Assembly: GCA_010279815.1 (NCBI GenBank)
Contig: QEOQ01000180.1
Coordinates: forward strand, 1,395,880-1,459,879
DNA: 64,000 nucleotides
Direction: 5' to 3'
Source of the DNA: Brachionus plicatilis
Taxonomy: Eukaryota; Rotifera; Eurotatoria; Ploima; Brachionidae
Each line of letters opens with the position of its first letter. Position 1 is the stretch's first letter. The translations under genes and the position numbers were made by a program. The notes under the pieces were generated by a model that worked only from the letters and a program-made list of their open reading frames with translations, had not been told where the DNA came from and did not search any database. Positions 28,651 to 40,023 of this stretch are shown piece after piece.

Positions 28651-30612
28651 ATGAGCGGCAAAAAATCATTCTATTGTTGGTACTTGGGTTTCACCGAAGC
28701 CTTTGGACTACAAGGCCAAAACCGGGTCTACGAAGTAATCCAGAACATTCTCAAGTATCATCAAAATGACAGCAAAAACCTCAATCATGGTCCAAGCAAT
28801 ATAGTCTCCTCTTCCAAGGTAACTCTAACTTTAAGTGACAATCATCTCACCATAATAGACAACGCAGTGCCAAGTCAAAGAAAACTTTTCAAAAAATCTC
28901 TTCCCAAAGCATACTCAATTAATTATGACAAGATAACATACGTTTTTCGTCTCACCAATCGGCCCTACTCAGACATTGTCACTTTTATCACCAAATCGCT
29001 GCCCAACGAATCCACCAACCAGTCCAAGTTGACTTTGTTTTTGCACGCATTTCGCTGCGACTCGGATGACACAGCAGTCAAATTGGAGCGCTACCTGGCT
29101 CAATTCCTAAGTGTATATAATAAAAAACTGGAAAAACTACAAAACAGAGCCAAGAAAAATTTAGCTCTGGACAGACAGGGTGATTTTTTCAGCGAAACGG
29201 GACACTTGCACAACAGCAATCTAAAAAATAGCTTTCTGAGCCGTCAAGCTTTCAATGCAAGAGCAAACACGGTCTACGATAGTTCAAGTGGCGGCGGAAC
29301 GCGTTCATCTTCGTCCAACGACCTGTTGGACACCACCAACGAATCGGCAAATCACGCACCAAATGCGCCACATTTTGACAGTCGACCAACTTCACCATTG
29401 CAGCTGGATTTTAAAAATATCAAAAAAGAGCTTGAATACAAACTAAAATCCGAGGAACCAATTTTATATCCGCCCAAAGACTATGACGAAGATGACAGAC
29501 TAAGAGGAAACTTGAACGAAATCCACTCGCGAAGATCCCAAAACCCGTCTATCATAGGAAAAGAGGCGTACCAAAAGCTGAACGCCAGCAACAACAGTTT
29601 AAATGACTTGGACGAAGCCATTTTGACCAACAGATCTGACTTTACCTCGGCATCTTTTAATGAACAAGCAAATCAGGTCTTAAAAATGCTTGACGACGTG
29701 GTCAATAGTGAAATAGCCAATCGTCCTGATTATGAAAAGAACATATTTGAATTTAAACCGCCCAAAAGTGATCCAGTCCAGATCAAAAAGTCGTTCAGAA
29801 CGCCAGGCTTTGCCAACTTAAAGTACTCGAACATGTCCGCGTCAATGGAGAGTATTTATCAGAAAAATAAGCCTAGCAATTTTAGACATTTGGCCCAAAA
29901 ATCGAGCTCAATCGGTGCTGGACTTCATGATCCCTATTTGGACGGAAATGTAAAGACAAATCCGCTTTTGGTCATTGAGGAAGAGCCACAGATAAGCAGC
30001 CAGTTTCAACAGAGCATGTTCAAGTCGGCAATTGATTTGACTGGCAATTCGCTGGACCAGAGTGCCAACTCGTCAGATGTGTCCACAAAGAAAGCTTTTG
30101 GTCAGAGAAAATTGTCAAAACAGTCAAAATATTCATCGCGAAAAAGCAATCAAAACTCGGAGAGTCACGAATCGGACGGATTTCGTCCGGGAGTATTCGC
30201 TAAATTGAGTAGCTATCAGCCACAATGGCTAAGCTCATCGGTGCCAAATGACTCTTTTTATGCCAAAAATGAGAAGTTGAAGCAGAACAAAAATTTTAAG
30301 CTTAAATACAGCGAATCGGCCAAGGTAAACCGATTGAGCGAGCCGCCCCAATTGGACTTTCGTCCAGCTTTGTCAAGCAAACAAAAATTTTATGCTAAAA
30401 AAAATTTACCCTGTGTAAAAGAGGACAAATTCGAGTACCCGGAAAACTCTCAGTTCATTCTAAAACCCTACACTGATGTAAATGAGCGTTATGAACGTGA
30501 CTGTGAAAATAAAGTGTCCAAACACAGAATTAGAAACAATTCTAGTTATTATAAATCCGAGTCTTCACTTGCAAATAACAATCGATATGTTTTTAATGAT
30601 ATTTATTATTAA
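28651..30612 (+). CDS. PTB/PID-domain protein with long disordered tail, intronless
   Basis: One uninterrupted exon encodes 653 residues. Residues 7 to about 145 read as a phosphotyrosine-binding (PID) fold: FYCWYLGFTEAFG at the first strand, VTLTLSDNHLTIID, YSINYDKITYVFRL, and the closing helix LHAFRCDSDDTAVKLERYLAQF. The remaining 500 residues are Ser/Asn/Asp/Lys-rich and low in structure, with short motifs such as PPKDYDEDDR and basic RKSNQN runs. PTB proteins are adaptors at membranes and receptors; FAM43-type proteins are one possible relative, but I cannot assign orthology. The gene is much richer in G and C than its flanks and has no introns, unlike most neighbours. The ATG at 28651 directly precedes the domain. 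Confidence 0.72.
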   Translation: MSGKKSFYCWYLGFTEAFGLQGQNRVYEVIQNILKYHQNDSKNLNHGPSNIVSSSKVTLTLSDNHLTIIDNAVPSQRKLFKKSLPKAYSINYDKITYVFRLTNRPYSDIVTFITKSLPNESTNQSKLTLFLHAFRCDSDDTAVKLERYLAQFLSVYNKKLEKLQNRAKKNLALDRQGDFFSETGHLHNSNLKNSFLSRQAFNARANTVYDSSSGGGTRSSSSNDLLDTTNESANHAPNAPHFDSRPTSPLQLDFKNIKKELEYKLKSEEPILYPPKDYDEDDRLRGNLNEIHSRRSQNPSIIGKEAYQKLNASNNSLNDLDEAILTNRSDFTSASFNEQANQVLKMLDDVVNSEIANRPDYEKNIFEFKPPKSDPVQIKKSFRTPGFANLKYSNMSASMESIYQKNKPSNFRHLAQKSSSIGAGLHDPYLDGNVKTNPLLVIEEEPQISSQFQQSMFKSAIDLTGNSLDQSANSSDVSTKKAFGQRKLSKQSKYSSRKSNQNSESHESDGFRPGVFAKLSSYQPQWLSSSVPNDSFYAKNEKLKQNKNFKLKYSESAKVNRLSEPPQLDFRPALSSKQKFYAKKNLPCVKEDKFEYPENSQFILKPYTDVNERYERDCENKVSKHRIRNNSSYYKSESSLANNNRYVFNDIYY

Positions 30613-33244
30613 ATTTAAAGCATTATTTAAATGATCAATTCTATTTTTTTAAATAAAATATTTAATAAATCCTACGCTGATTAGCAATAATTTTTAGCTG
30701 AAATTGAAAAAAGAACAATCAGAACTTTTTTAAAAAAATGATTAAATTTTAAAAAAAATTTATGAGTACCAAGTATAATTTTAATATTTTAAATAAAATA
30801 AAAAGAGTAAAAAATTTCATTTCAAATTGAACATAATTATTTTTGGCGTGTGCTAAATCTTTTACTAAAATTTCTAATTCTTCACCAGTTTTATAAGATG
30901 AATAAAAAATTACCTTTCTTTTCATAAAAATTTGAATGTTTAAAAAAAATCAAGTTCGATGTTAGTTTAAAAAAGAAGGCATTTTTCTTCCTTTTACCAT
31001 TAAAAATCGTAATAGATAGCAGTTAGAGCAAAATGTTAAAAAAAAATATTTTTATTCAATAAAAAATATTTTCTTATATTTTCTTTATATAAAATTCAAA
31101 ATTTCCCTAAACACGATTTATCTACTAAACGATTTTATCATGCTTTTTAACCCCACTTTTAGTTGACCTAAAATCTTTGAATTTATTGGACTTGTTATTG
31201 TTTTTATATCCATATTTTAGGCTATATTGAGGTTTTATGGCTTGAGTTCTATAATATACCATTAATTTTAAGAGAACATTTATATCATTTAGCATGAGTT
31301 TTAATAATTGCTCAATATTCGATTTATTTTTTTATATTTTTTAATATTTTGTCAAAAGCATTTACAATAGACGACCAATATTAATATATAATTCTCTTTT
31401 TAACCTTAAATATTGATGAATTTTATTTTGCCATAATACACAATTAATTTGTTTTGATCAGAGTTGTTTAAAAGTCTCAAAAAAAGTCCAAGTCCGGACT
31501 TTTTTTTACTTTTGGCGCAAGGTAGTAAATATGCGAAACATTTTTATTGTTCGAGAATTTTCAATATGCTGAGGTTAAATCAAAAATTCTATCAATTTTT
31601 TTTTAATTTTAGTTGTCTTAAAGAAGCCATTTGAATTACCGAGCCTTCAATATCATTTATCATTTTATCTCTTTTTATTACTTTAATACCAGTTTCAAAA
31701 TTTTCTCTATACTTTCTACCCGATTTAATATTACCATTAGTAGAGTTAAATGATTTTTTTTTGGCCTCCTTGACCAATACTGATTTGGCAAGCTATTCAA
31801 ACTCAACTTGCGTTTGAATTAAAAAATTAATTATAAAAAAATTTCAGTTTTTTTTAATAAATAAAATTTTTCGTTCCGATTTTTTGCATTTCAAGGGTCA
31901 CTTTTCGTTTCAATTCTAAATTTTACAGATAATCAAAATAAAATTTTTTTTTTTAGTTTGGATCATTTCAGAAAAGTTGATTTTAAGATATTGTCAAAGA
32001 TTTCTTAATGAATGATCTTGTTTATGATGTAAATTCATAAAATTCTAAGATCTGGCTGTGGTGGATGAAGCTTGATTGGAGCCATTTAAATATATATTTC
32101 ACTTTATGATAAAAATTTTAAATGTAAGCGTTTAAATTATTAAGATTTAAAGATTAAAATGTCAAAAAATAACAGCTATATCCAGTCAAATCAATGGGCT
32201 ATGTCTTTATTTTACCATTATTTAAATAAGACGTGTCGCATGGAAAAAGGCTATACCGTTTTGGTATTGAACTTTTCGAGAGAGCCTAATTAATTTGAAT
32301 TATTTATTATTAATTATGCCCTAAACCCTTAACCCTTTATAATTTCCTATACTTCTATTCGTAAAAATGTATTGCTATTTAATTTTTATTAATTTTAATT
32401 TATTACAGTATCTGGGTAAAGTTTATATGAGATGCTTACAATTCATGCAAAGTTATAGAAAATATCAAAAAAGATTGATAGTTAAAAAAATATTAATGAT
32501 TTCTTTTGTTTATCACAAATAATTCTATTTCTTAAAATTCATGTAAAAATTTAAGCTTACTTGAATTTTAAGTAAATTATAGAGAACAAGTCGCTATATT
32601 TTATAAATTAGATTGATTAAAAAAAAATTTGATAAATTTTTGATAATTTCCCAAAAAGCAATAAAACTCTTGATAAAGAAAAAAAAGAAATGAATCGGCA
32701 TTTAGTTAATTTTTTAAATGTTTAAGAAACTTATTTTGGACCAAACTAAATTTTAGAATAGACAACAAGAAACTCGCTTTGAATTTTAAAATAAATAATT
32801 TATTGCTATTTACTTAAAGAAACATAAAACTAACACAAAAAGTTGACAATAATAAAACTATTTTATTCCTAATCTCTTCTTGAAAGCTTAAATTAATAAA
32901 CTTTCTTTAGCAATAACAAGATCACCAGAACAATAAAAAAAAGCCATAAATTAATAAAATAACCAACACTAAAACAAAGATAAAAAACTATAATCATCTT
33001 GGCTAAGAATTAATTGTGAATTTTCTTTTTCTAATTTCACGATGCGATTTGAAAAAAATTGAAATAAATTTAAAATAAAGTTTTAAATTTAAATTTATTT
33101 ACAGCTGTAATAAACAACATAGCAAAATTCCATAACAGTCATAACAATTAATTTCTAATAAAATCTCCATAAAGCCCAATTATACAATAAAATAATAAAC
33201 TTATTAAATTATTATTAGTATTAATAAAATAACTTTTAGGAATT
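30613..33244. other. Intergenic region upstream of Cdx
   Basis: 2.6 kb of AT-rich sequence. A single hAT-like terminus lies at 31459. Short lysine-rich frames near 30749-30925 and 31592-31777 on the minus strand show no domain. The 3' part, with several runs of A and TTA, should hold the Cdx promoter and leader; the TTTTAG at 33233-33238 just before its ATG could be a leader-intron acceptor. Confidence 0.45.
31459..31515 (+). mobile_element. Solo hAT-like terminus
   Basis: CAGAGTTGTTTAAAAGTCTC followed by AAGTCCAAGTCCGGACTTTT matches the left end of the MITE at 13937. No inverse partner is found within 300 bp, so this is a truncated copy. Confidence 0.6.
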
Positions 33245-34536
33245 ATGGCCTCAGAGCCAATTTTAAATAATACAAACGTGTCAAATCATTCAGCACTTTG
33301 GCAATTGAATCCCGATTGTTTTAGCTACAATCAAAGTCTTCTTCAAATAAAAGCTCCAAATGGCCAAAATTTTCATCCAACTTATCAAGCTTTACCCTCA
33401 TCATCGAATTTATATGCATCGCAGTACAACTACTATGCCAATGACCAAAAAAGCGCCTTTTCTTGCCAAGCGTATAATTTGGAAAATCAAGAATTCTCAA
33501 GTGAAGATAATGAACATTACAAATTGTATTCCAATGGCCAAATCTATTCAACCCAGGGTAAAAATCTGAATTCATCAGCGTCTTTGCCGAATAACTCAAT
33601 CAAACCTCTGTTTAATCCAATTTATCAGAGCAATTTTTTTGAGCCAAAGGACTATCAGTCTAATTACATAAACACAAGTGGAATTTCAAATGAAGCTTAC
33701 CTAAATCAACAGACAATTGAGCAAAGATGGCCTCTAAATCAAATGTTTGATCACAATTCTGGTCACTATGCATCGGGACATTTTCAGAAAAATTTTCCGG
33801 ACAATTCTTCCAGCGTTGCCGAGAATAAGCTAGAAGAAAAAAATGACCCGAGTCAAGAGGGGTATATTTCAGAATCTTCCATTGATTCTTCGACTCCATC
33901 AGTCAGGGATGAGTCTTTTGTATCAAATGGAAAAAGTGAATTAGTTCAAGTTAAGAATCAATCCTTAAGTCAAAGTGAAATTATTATTCTTTATACAAAT
34001 TAAATAATTTTTGCTAATGTTATAGAAAAAACTCGAACCAAGGACAAATATCGAGTGGTCTACAATGAACTCCAGCGTAGCGAACTAGAAAGAGAATTCA
34101 ATTTTAGTAAATATATTACTAGCCGTAGGAAATCAGAATTGGCCGAAAAATTAGATTTATCTCAAAGACAAGTATTTTAAATCAAAGATGATTATTTAAA
34201 TCTTTTATTTGTTTTTTTAAGATAAAAATATGGTTTCAGAATAGACGTGCAAAGGATAGAAAAAATACCAAAAAAAGAAAAATTGACCAGAATAATATAA
34301 ATGGCTCAATGACAGATTCTTCGTTTAGGTTAACTATTCAAAATAATGAATCAACAAATTCTTTTCAGTTAAACGGAATGAACAATTTTGAGTCTAAACA
34401 ATTTGTATGGCAAAGTGATCCTAGTCAAACTAGAGCATTTACTGATGTAAATGAGCAACTAAATAATCGACATGGCTATTTGAATTCGTCAGAGTTTGTA
34501 GTTTATAATCAAAATGGTCTAAATTTAGGAAATTAA
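33245..34536 (+). CDS. cdx: Caudal-type homeobox transcription factor (Cdx)
   Basis: Three exons, 33245-33974, 34026-34171 and 34222-34536, give 396 residues. The homeodomain lies at about 247-307: [20 protein letters not shown], then [20 protein letters not shown], then the recognition helix [14 protein letters not shown]. The Y-R-V-V-Y start and KYIT turn are specific to caudal/Cdx proteins. Intron 2 splits the homeodomain just before the IKIWFQNRR helix. The N-terminal 240 residues are rich in Ser, Asn, Tyr and Gln, as in a transactivation region; the usual hexapeptide is not obvious. Cdx is the posterior ParaHox gene and specifies posterior and gut fates. No Gsx or Xlox gene is visible nearby. 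Confidence 0.93.
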
Positions 34537-34719
34537 TTTATGTTTAATTTAAAAATTATTTTAAAAAATGTACAATAATATGTTGCTGACTTCCATTAAA
34601 TTATTAATATTTTTTAAATGATCAATACTTTTTAATTTTAATTCGATTGAAACCATATTTCTTCTAATTTTCTTCCTCCCAACTCCTTACCTTGTTATCA
34701 AACTTGTAATTGCAAATAT

Positions 34720-34720
<1 letters not shown>

Positions 34721-34755
<35 letters not shown>
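34721..34755. repeat. AAT microsatellite
   Basis: About eleven consecutive TAA/ATA units lie 185 bp after the Cdx stop codon, probably in or just past its 3' untranslated region. Confidence 0.9.
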
Positions 34756-36470
34756 GTTAAATTTCGAATCCAGAGTGGTCTATACATATACCAAAACTTC
34801 ATTAATTATCATTCAAATTCGCTTCAATTTCATTTTTTATTTTACTCTATTTTATTTACTCCTTTTTTTCTACACTTTTAAAATATTTTGTCATTTGAAA
34901 ATTTACATTTAGGTTGTTAAAGGTTTATTTTTACACATTTTTTACTTGATCGCCATTTGACCACTAAAATTATTGTCAGTCTTGATAATGAGCTTCTTAT
35001 AAAAAATTAAATGTTCATTTAACGAAGGAGAATTTTTGAACTTTTGATGAATCTTTATTAGAATTGAATTTTTTTGATTTGGCTGATTTTTGCTCACATA
35101 TTTTTTGAAAATTTGATCTCACAATTAAAAAAAACTATTTTCTTGTCTAATATTTTAATATCAATTTTTAATATTATTAATAGTAATAATGCTTTTTTCA
35201 AAATAAGAAAATGATTTTGTAAATTTATTATTGATAATCAATGTTCGTAGACATCTATCACAAATTAGTGAACCGTAAAACCAGCCTTTGATTCAACAAA
35301 TGGCATAGCTAAAAGGGTGCTAAGGGAACTTAAGGTATTCAGAAACCTTAGCAAGTTAAAAACTCCTACTTTGTAAAACTGTTTAAGAAATTATGTGTCA
35401 AAAAAGACTTACCAGTTATTCTTCAATAGTAGAAAATTAGAAAAAGTAGATAAATTTGAGTTGACAAAAGTTTCGAAGTTTCGTAAAGAAAAAGCTTCTA
35501 TATTTTGAAGGTTTGAGAAGCTTGCGTTAATGTGAGCTGAATGTATTATTGTGTTATTAAACAAAAAAGTACAACTATCAAACTTACTATTAAGTTGTTT
35601 GTTTAAGAACAAAAAAGAAAACTTTTAAAATGTAATTTCTCTATTACATAGTGCTTTTTTTGATGATTAATTTTTTCAAAAATTGAATTCTTATTTCTTT
35701 CTGAAAAAAATTTAAAAAAATAGAAAAGTAAATAAATTAAATTTATTAACAAAATCTTTAGCTAGGTAATTATTGATACATAATACTATTGTAGACTAAA
35801 TTGCCTATCAGAATTCATTGTAAATATAAAACAAAGGTTTGTGTTTAAAGCTCTTTATTATTAACTCTTGAATTAATCAAAAAAATCTTGTTTTATAAGC
35901 ATACTTAAGTATTATATCTCTAAGCCAACAATTAAAGTAATTAATAAAATATAAATAATAACTAGGGAATAATAACTAAGAAGTGTAAAATTAGCCACGA
36001 ACTAACCAGTTCATTTAGCCGCTAACAATACTGTTGCATATATTTTTCAGAATGTTCGAAAAAATTATTTACAACCTCTTGAATTACACAAAAGATCTGA
36101 AAATACATTTGAAAATTTCTCAAAAAAAGGGTCATTGATAGTAAATAACATAAAAATACATTTAGCTTAATAATTAAATTTTATGATAACTTAGGTAACA
36201 TTTTTAAAACATTTAAAAGCATGAAAATATAAATTAAAGCTTTATTGGATTCTTTTTAGTCTAATATTGCTTGACAAACAGATTTTAAGAAAAAAATTTC
36301 GACTTAATTTTTACAAAAATGCAAGTTATCACCAAAGTTTAAATTCATAGTTTTAAAATCAAAAGAAAAACAAAAAGAGCGTTTTTTATGTAATTTTTAT
36401 TTTAAAAAAATATTTTAAATGTACGAACGACATTAAAACAATTACGCACTTTTAAAAACACAATTGTTTT
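34756..36470. other. AT-rich intergenic region between Cdx and SPCS3
   Basis: No exon, RNA gene or transposon ends recognised. Short frames on the minus strand around 35409-35612 have no conserved motif. Confidence 0.45.
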
Positions 36471-37164
36471 CTAGGCACTTGAGGCATATTGATCCGGGAA
36501 AACTATTCTATGAGCTCCGTCAACAGGAATATTTGGTAAACCACCTACATTTGGAATAATATTCCAAGTAAGATACAATGTTACATTTTTATTTCCTCTT
36601 AAAATTTAATTAAAAAAAATTTATCGCTTGAATAAATTAAATTTACTTTAAACCAGTTCCATCGTCCCAGAAAAAATACTTTGTTTTAGCATTTCTCATT
36701 TTTAGCTTGTAATTATCACCTTTTAAAACTATTTTATCCCATAGGACTACTTCATTTAGTTTCTATTTAGCAAATAAAACATTTATATTTAATATTTCAT
36801 AAATTTTTAAAAAATACATTTCGTGGTGTTGTATATTCAGCTGTCAAATATAAAAATAACTGTTTTACATTCCAATTAAATAATGGTTCGAAATCGGCAT
36901 CCAAATCAAAATTGAAGAATCCAATATCGTTTTTCTTTTTTCCAGCTCCAAATTCTGTTAAATGCTTCCTAAAAGTTACTTTGAAAAAAATAACTTAAAC
37001 CAAAAATTAAACAGTACTTACACTGTAGCCTTAGCACTGTTAATTTTTACAGTTCCATTTTGTTCATAGATAAATGTAGTCAAAAACAAACCGAATGCTA
37101 GTACTCCAGTAACTGTGAGCGTAAAGGCAAAAAGAGCGTTAGCTCTCGAAAGTAATGAATGCAT
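36471..37164 (-). CDS. SPCS3: Signal peptidase complex subunit 3
   Basis: Four exons on the minus strand (37022-37164, 36818-36968, 36647-36762, 36471-36597) give 178 residues; the human protein is 180. The N-terminus [14 protein letters not shown] leads into one membrane helix. Lumenal family motifs follow: [56 protein letters not shown] and [12 protein letters not shown] is a potential N-glycosylation site. SPCS3 is the essential single-pass subunit of the ER signal peptidase complex, which cleaves signal peptides. Intron 1 uses the acceptor ending at 36969; the nearer AG would bring in an early stop. The gene is divergently arranged with NSMCE2. Confidence 0.95.
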
Positions 37165-37388
37165 CCTTTTTAATCAATAAAATCTAGAAATAAAGTTTTT
37201 TTTAAATTAAAATGTATTTCAATGATGACGTGTGGTGAAATGGCATATAAATTTTGATTTTAATTTTTTTTTTAAATTTTCATTTCTAAACGTTTATTCT
37301 GCTCAAAATTATTTATTTTTAATACATATATATTTTCTTAATTAACTTCCCAAAAATTTAAAATTTGAATTGAAAAAAATATTTAGCA
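37165..37388. promoter_or_regulatory. Probable bidirectional promoter between SPCS3 and NSMCE2
   Basis: Only 224 bp separate the start codons of two divergently read housekeeping genes, so both promoters and leaders must share this stretch. No TATA box at a convincing distance or other named element was identified. The assignment rests on gene arrangement alone. Confidence 0.45.
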
Positions 37389-38175
37389 ATGAGCCAGATA
37401 GATTATCAATTGAGCGATTTTCAAAACTCGGTGTCTAGCATTGAACAAAAATTCGGTTTGATAAAAAAATCTTTAAAAGAAACACTTGGCGACTACAATT
37501 TAGGTATATAATTTCAAAAAATTTCATTCCTAAAAATCCATTTTTTACTTAAGGAGTAAAACTATTGAATCAATCTTGTACTAATAATGATAAAAATGAT
37601 CAAGACATAAACAGCTTCAAGGAAAAAATATTTGAGACTATAATTGTTGAAAGTGAATCAATGAAAGGGTCATTAAATGAATTGATACGAATTAGAAATA
37701 ACTGTTTGGAGTTTCAAGAAAAAGAACATTCTTTGAGAAGAAAGGTAACAGCCTGATCAAAGAAAATAGTTTTAAAATTTGTAAAGTTTAAGGAAGATCC
37801 TGATAATTTTGATGAAAAGAATCTCAAGGAATTGATACAATTTAAGGCTACTGACAAGGAAATTAATGATCAAATTTATAAAGAAATTGGAGAAATGATT
37901 GAAAATGCTAAAAATTCAAAGTTCGATGAGGATGAAGATATTGTGATGGATGCGCCAACAACTCAAGTAGTTAAATGTCCCATAACAGGCAAACCAATCG
38001 AAGATATGGTAAAAAATACCACATGTGACCATGTTTATGAAAGAAGTGCCATTTTGCATCACTTGAAAAGCACTAGACATAAAAAGTAAAATAATTTTTT
38101 TATTAATTTTAATAATTTTTTTCTGCTAGATGTCCATTTGCCGGCTGCAAACAAAACGTTCTGTTGGAAAAATAA
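37389..38175 (+). CDS. NSMCE2: NSMCE2/MMS21 E3 SUMO-protein ligase of the SMC5/6 complex
   Basis: Four exons, 37389-37503, 37554-37744, 37793-38085 and 38130-38175, encode 214 residues (human 247). The first two thirds are helical and charged, matching the region that binds SMC5. The C-terminus carries the SP-RING: KCPITGKPIEDMVKNTTCDH, VYERSAI, then across the last intron KCPFAGCKQNVLLEK. The C, CxH and C-x4-C spacing fits the zf-Nse family. The enzyme attaches SUMO to SMC5/6 subunits and other DNA-repair targets in the nucleus. The frame stops at 38089 if the last 44-bp intron is ignored, which would remove the final zinc ligands. Confidence 0.94.
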
Positions 38176-38929
38176 AGCAACTATTAAATAAAAATTAACC
38201 TTTTTTAAAATGTAATCATTTTTAAATCTTTATTTTGTCTAATAAATATTTTTTTCATACTAATTTTTTTAATTTGTTCCATTTGAAATTTTCCAAAATG
38301 ATGATTTTTATATGGACTTGAAAATTTTCTATAGAATAAATTTTTGAATATTTTTTCATCATTTTCTTTTTTGTATGCATCAGACTGTTTGAAAAAATTT
38401 CATTTTTAAAATTATTGATGATTTAACTTTATAAATTTTTAAAAATTTTGCTTTTATTTTAGGACTGGACCATTAGCAGAACCATCTGCGGTGCCAGATC
38501 ATTTTAGGTTCGGTCTTCGAATCTTTTACTAGACACCATCAAAAACCATGATTAAACTTCATGTGAGTTTAATTTTAGAAGTGTTAAAAATTTGCAAAAT
38601 CAATAGTTTATTTTAATTATTTTTTTTCAAATAATCATAAAATAAAAAAAAAAAACAAGATTAAAATTTAATAAAAATCTGCAATCAATGTTAAGTAATT
38701 ATTGAAAAAAAAATATTATAAAGCTTTAGTTTTTTTTTAGAATCTAATGAAAATTGCAATATCGACGCGTTTTTTTATATGTATTGGAATTGAGATAAAA
38801 AAAAAAAGTTAAATCTTAAATGTGAAAACGCTTAGAGTTTTATCTAAAAAATCAGTCAAAATACCTGTTTAAAAAATGATTCCAATAATTAAGTTTTTTT
38901 TAGATTTAAAGATATTTTAAAATTTAAAA
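38176..38929. other. Intergenic region between NSMCE2 and UQCRH
   Basis: AT-rich sequence apart from a GC-richer piece at 38460-38550, which contains GGTTCGGTCTTCGAATC but does not fold into a tRNA. No gene is seen. Confidence 0.45.
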
Positions 38930-39250
38930 ATGTCCGAAGAAGTTGTTGTAAGAATTATTGAGAAAAAAAATCGGTAAAAATTTAAATGTTTGTTTAGGAC
39001 CAGGCTATTGAACTCAGAGAAAAATGCAGTAACGAACCCGCTTGTCGATCATTAAAAGAAAAATTAGAAGAATGTACCCAAAAAGTAAACTCTCATCCAG
39101 GAACAAACGAAAACTGTGAAGAAGAGTTATTTGACTTTCTGAGATGTGTGGACCAATGTGTAAATATAAATTTTTGTTTACGTTAATTAAATTTATTCAC
39201 GCTAATTTTTCTTAAAGGTTGCACCGAAATTATTCTCAAAACTGAAATAA
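38930..39250 (+). CDS. UQCRH: Cytochrome b-c1 complex subunit 6 (hinge protein)
   Basis: Three tiny exons, 38930-38947 (six codons), 38998-39159 and 39218-39250, give 70 residues. The sequence reads AIELREKC, ACRSLKEKLEEC, NENCEEELFDFLRCVDQC and VAPKLFSKLK, with the paired cysteines and the E-E-L-F-D-F-L core of the mitochondrial complex III hinge subunit, which helps cytochrome c1 meet cytochrome c. The acidic N-terminal stretch of the vertebrate protein is nearly absent. The gene has no frame long enough for a simple ORF scan, so it is easily missed. The start is the only ATG that joins in phase to exon 2. Confidence 0.92.
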
Positions 39251-39666
39251 AACAGAACTCATTTATAGTTTTATCAAGATATTTTAATTAGACAGTTCAG
39301 TTAATTAAATTAATAAAAGAATTAATCAAATTTGATTTTTATCTAAAATTTACCGACCAACAATTTTTGTGATTCAACATTTATTAACTAAACGATTCAA
39401 TATAACTAAATAAATGGGACTTGTCATGTCTACGGACTATAGTCCATTAATTTTTTGTCAAGGTCAAACTCACGACCAGGTTAATTTATTTTTTTTTTTA
39501 AATAAAAAATCTACGGACAGGTAAAAAAATACAGGACCTATTAGAAAAATTAACGGACTGTGAATAAAAATAGACGGACTAATTAATTAAAAATTAAAAA
39601 AAAATATTTATTCGAAGCTAATTAATTGTTTTAAATAATTAGAAAAGCTAATTTCGATCCCTTAAA

Positions 39667-40002
39667 TTATTTCTTTAATGGTATTTTATCATTTGAAATA
39701 TCTTCCTTATTCGATGTAACCTTTGGCTTTCTACCGCGTTTTTTCGGATAAGGTTTACCGATCACTTTATCAACATTTGGATAGTAAATCAATTTGTCGG
39801 CTGACAGCTTAATGAGTGTACTGGATGTTTTGGCACGATCTTTATCGCTTTTTTGCATGTAACTCATCTTTGAAACTATCATATAACACTGTTCTGTATC
39901 CCTTTCATGTGTCTCATGGCGTAATCCATAAAAACTAGCAAGTGTATGAATTAAATGGCGTTTAGTGTTATCCAAGTTACGAATTTCCGTGAAATCTTTA
40001 TC
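39667..40002 (-). CDS. R3H-domain/AT-hook exon, possibly a relic of an NF-X1-type gene
   Basis: A 111-residue frame reads DNTKRHLIHTLASFYGLRHE, with the R-x3-H core of an R3H single-strand nucleic-acid-binding domain, and ends in the AT-hook-like PKKRGRKPK. The R3H segment resembles the C-terminal domain of NF-X1/shuttle craft proteins. There is no ATG before the domain: a stop codon lies at 40021-40023 in frame, and the only way in is an AG acceptor ending at 40003. Just upstream, a different frame reads FENEMGALIKNIL, which would suit the helix preceding an NF-X1 R3H domain, so a frameshifted relic is possible. No zinc-finger exons are found upstream. It is either the last exon of an unseen gene or a pseudogene. 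Confidence 0.42.
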   Translation of the reverse strand, partial: DKDFTEIRNLDNTKRHLIHTLASFYGLRHETHERDTEQCYMIVSKMSYMQKSDKDRAKTSSTLIKLSADKLIYYPNVDKVIGKPYPKKRGRKPKVTSNKEDISNDKIPLKK

Positions 40003-40023
40003 CTTTGATTCAAAATATTTTTA

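Noticed and set aside
30749..30925. Minus-strand frame of 58 residues (starts MKRKVIFYSSYKTGEELEIL)
   Set aside because: The first part looks protein-like, but the end is plain AT-rich translation. It has no splice partner or family match, and frames of this size are common by chance here.
31592..31777. Minus-strand lysine-rich frame of 61 residues
   Set aside because: No domain, no signal peptide and no flanking exon; within chance expectation for AT-rich sequence.
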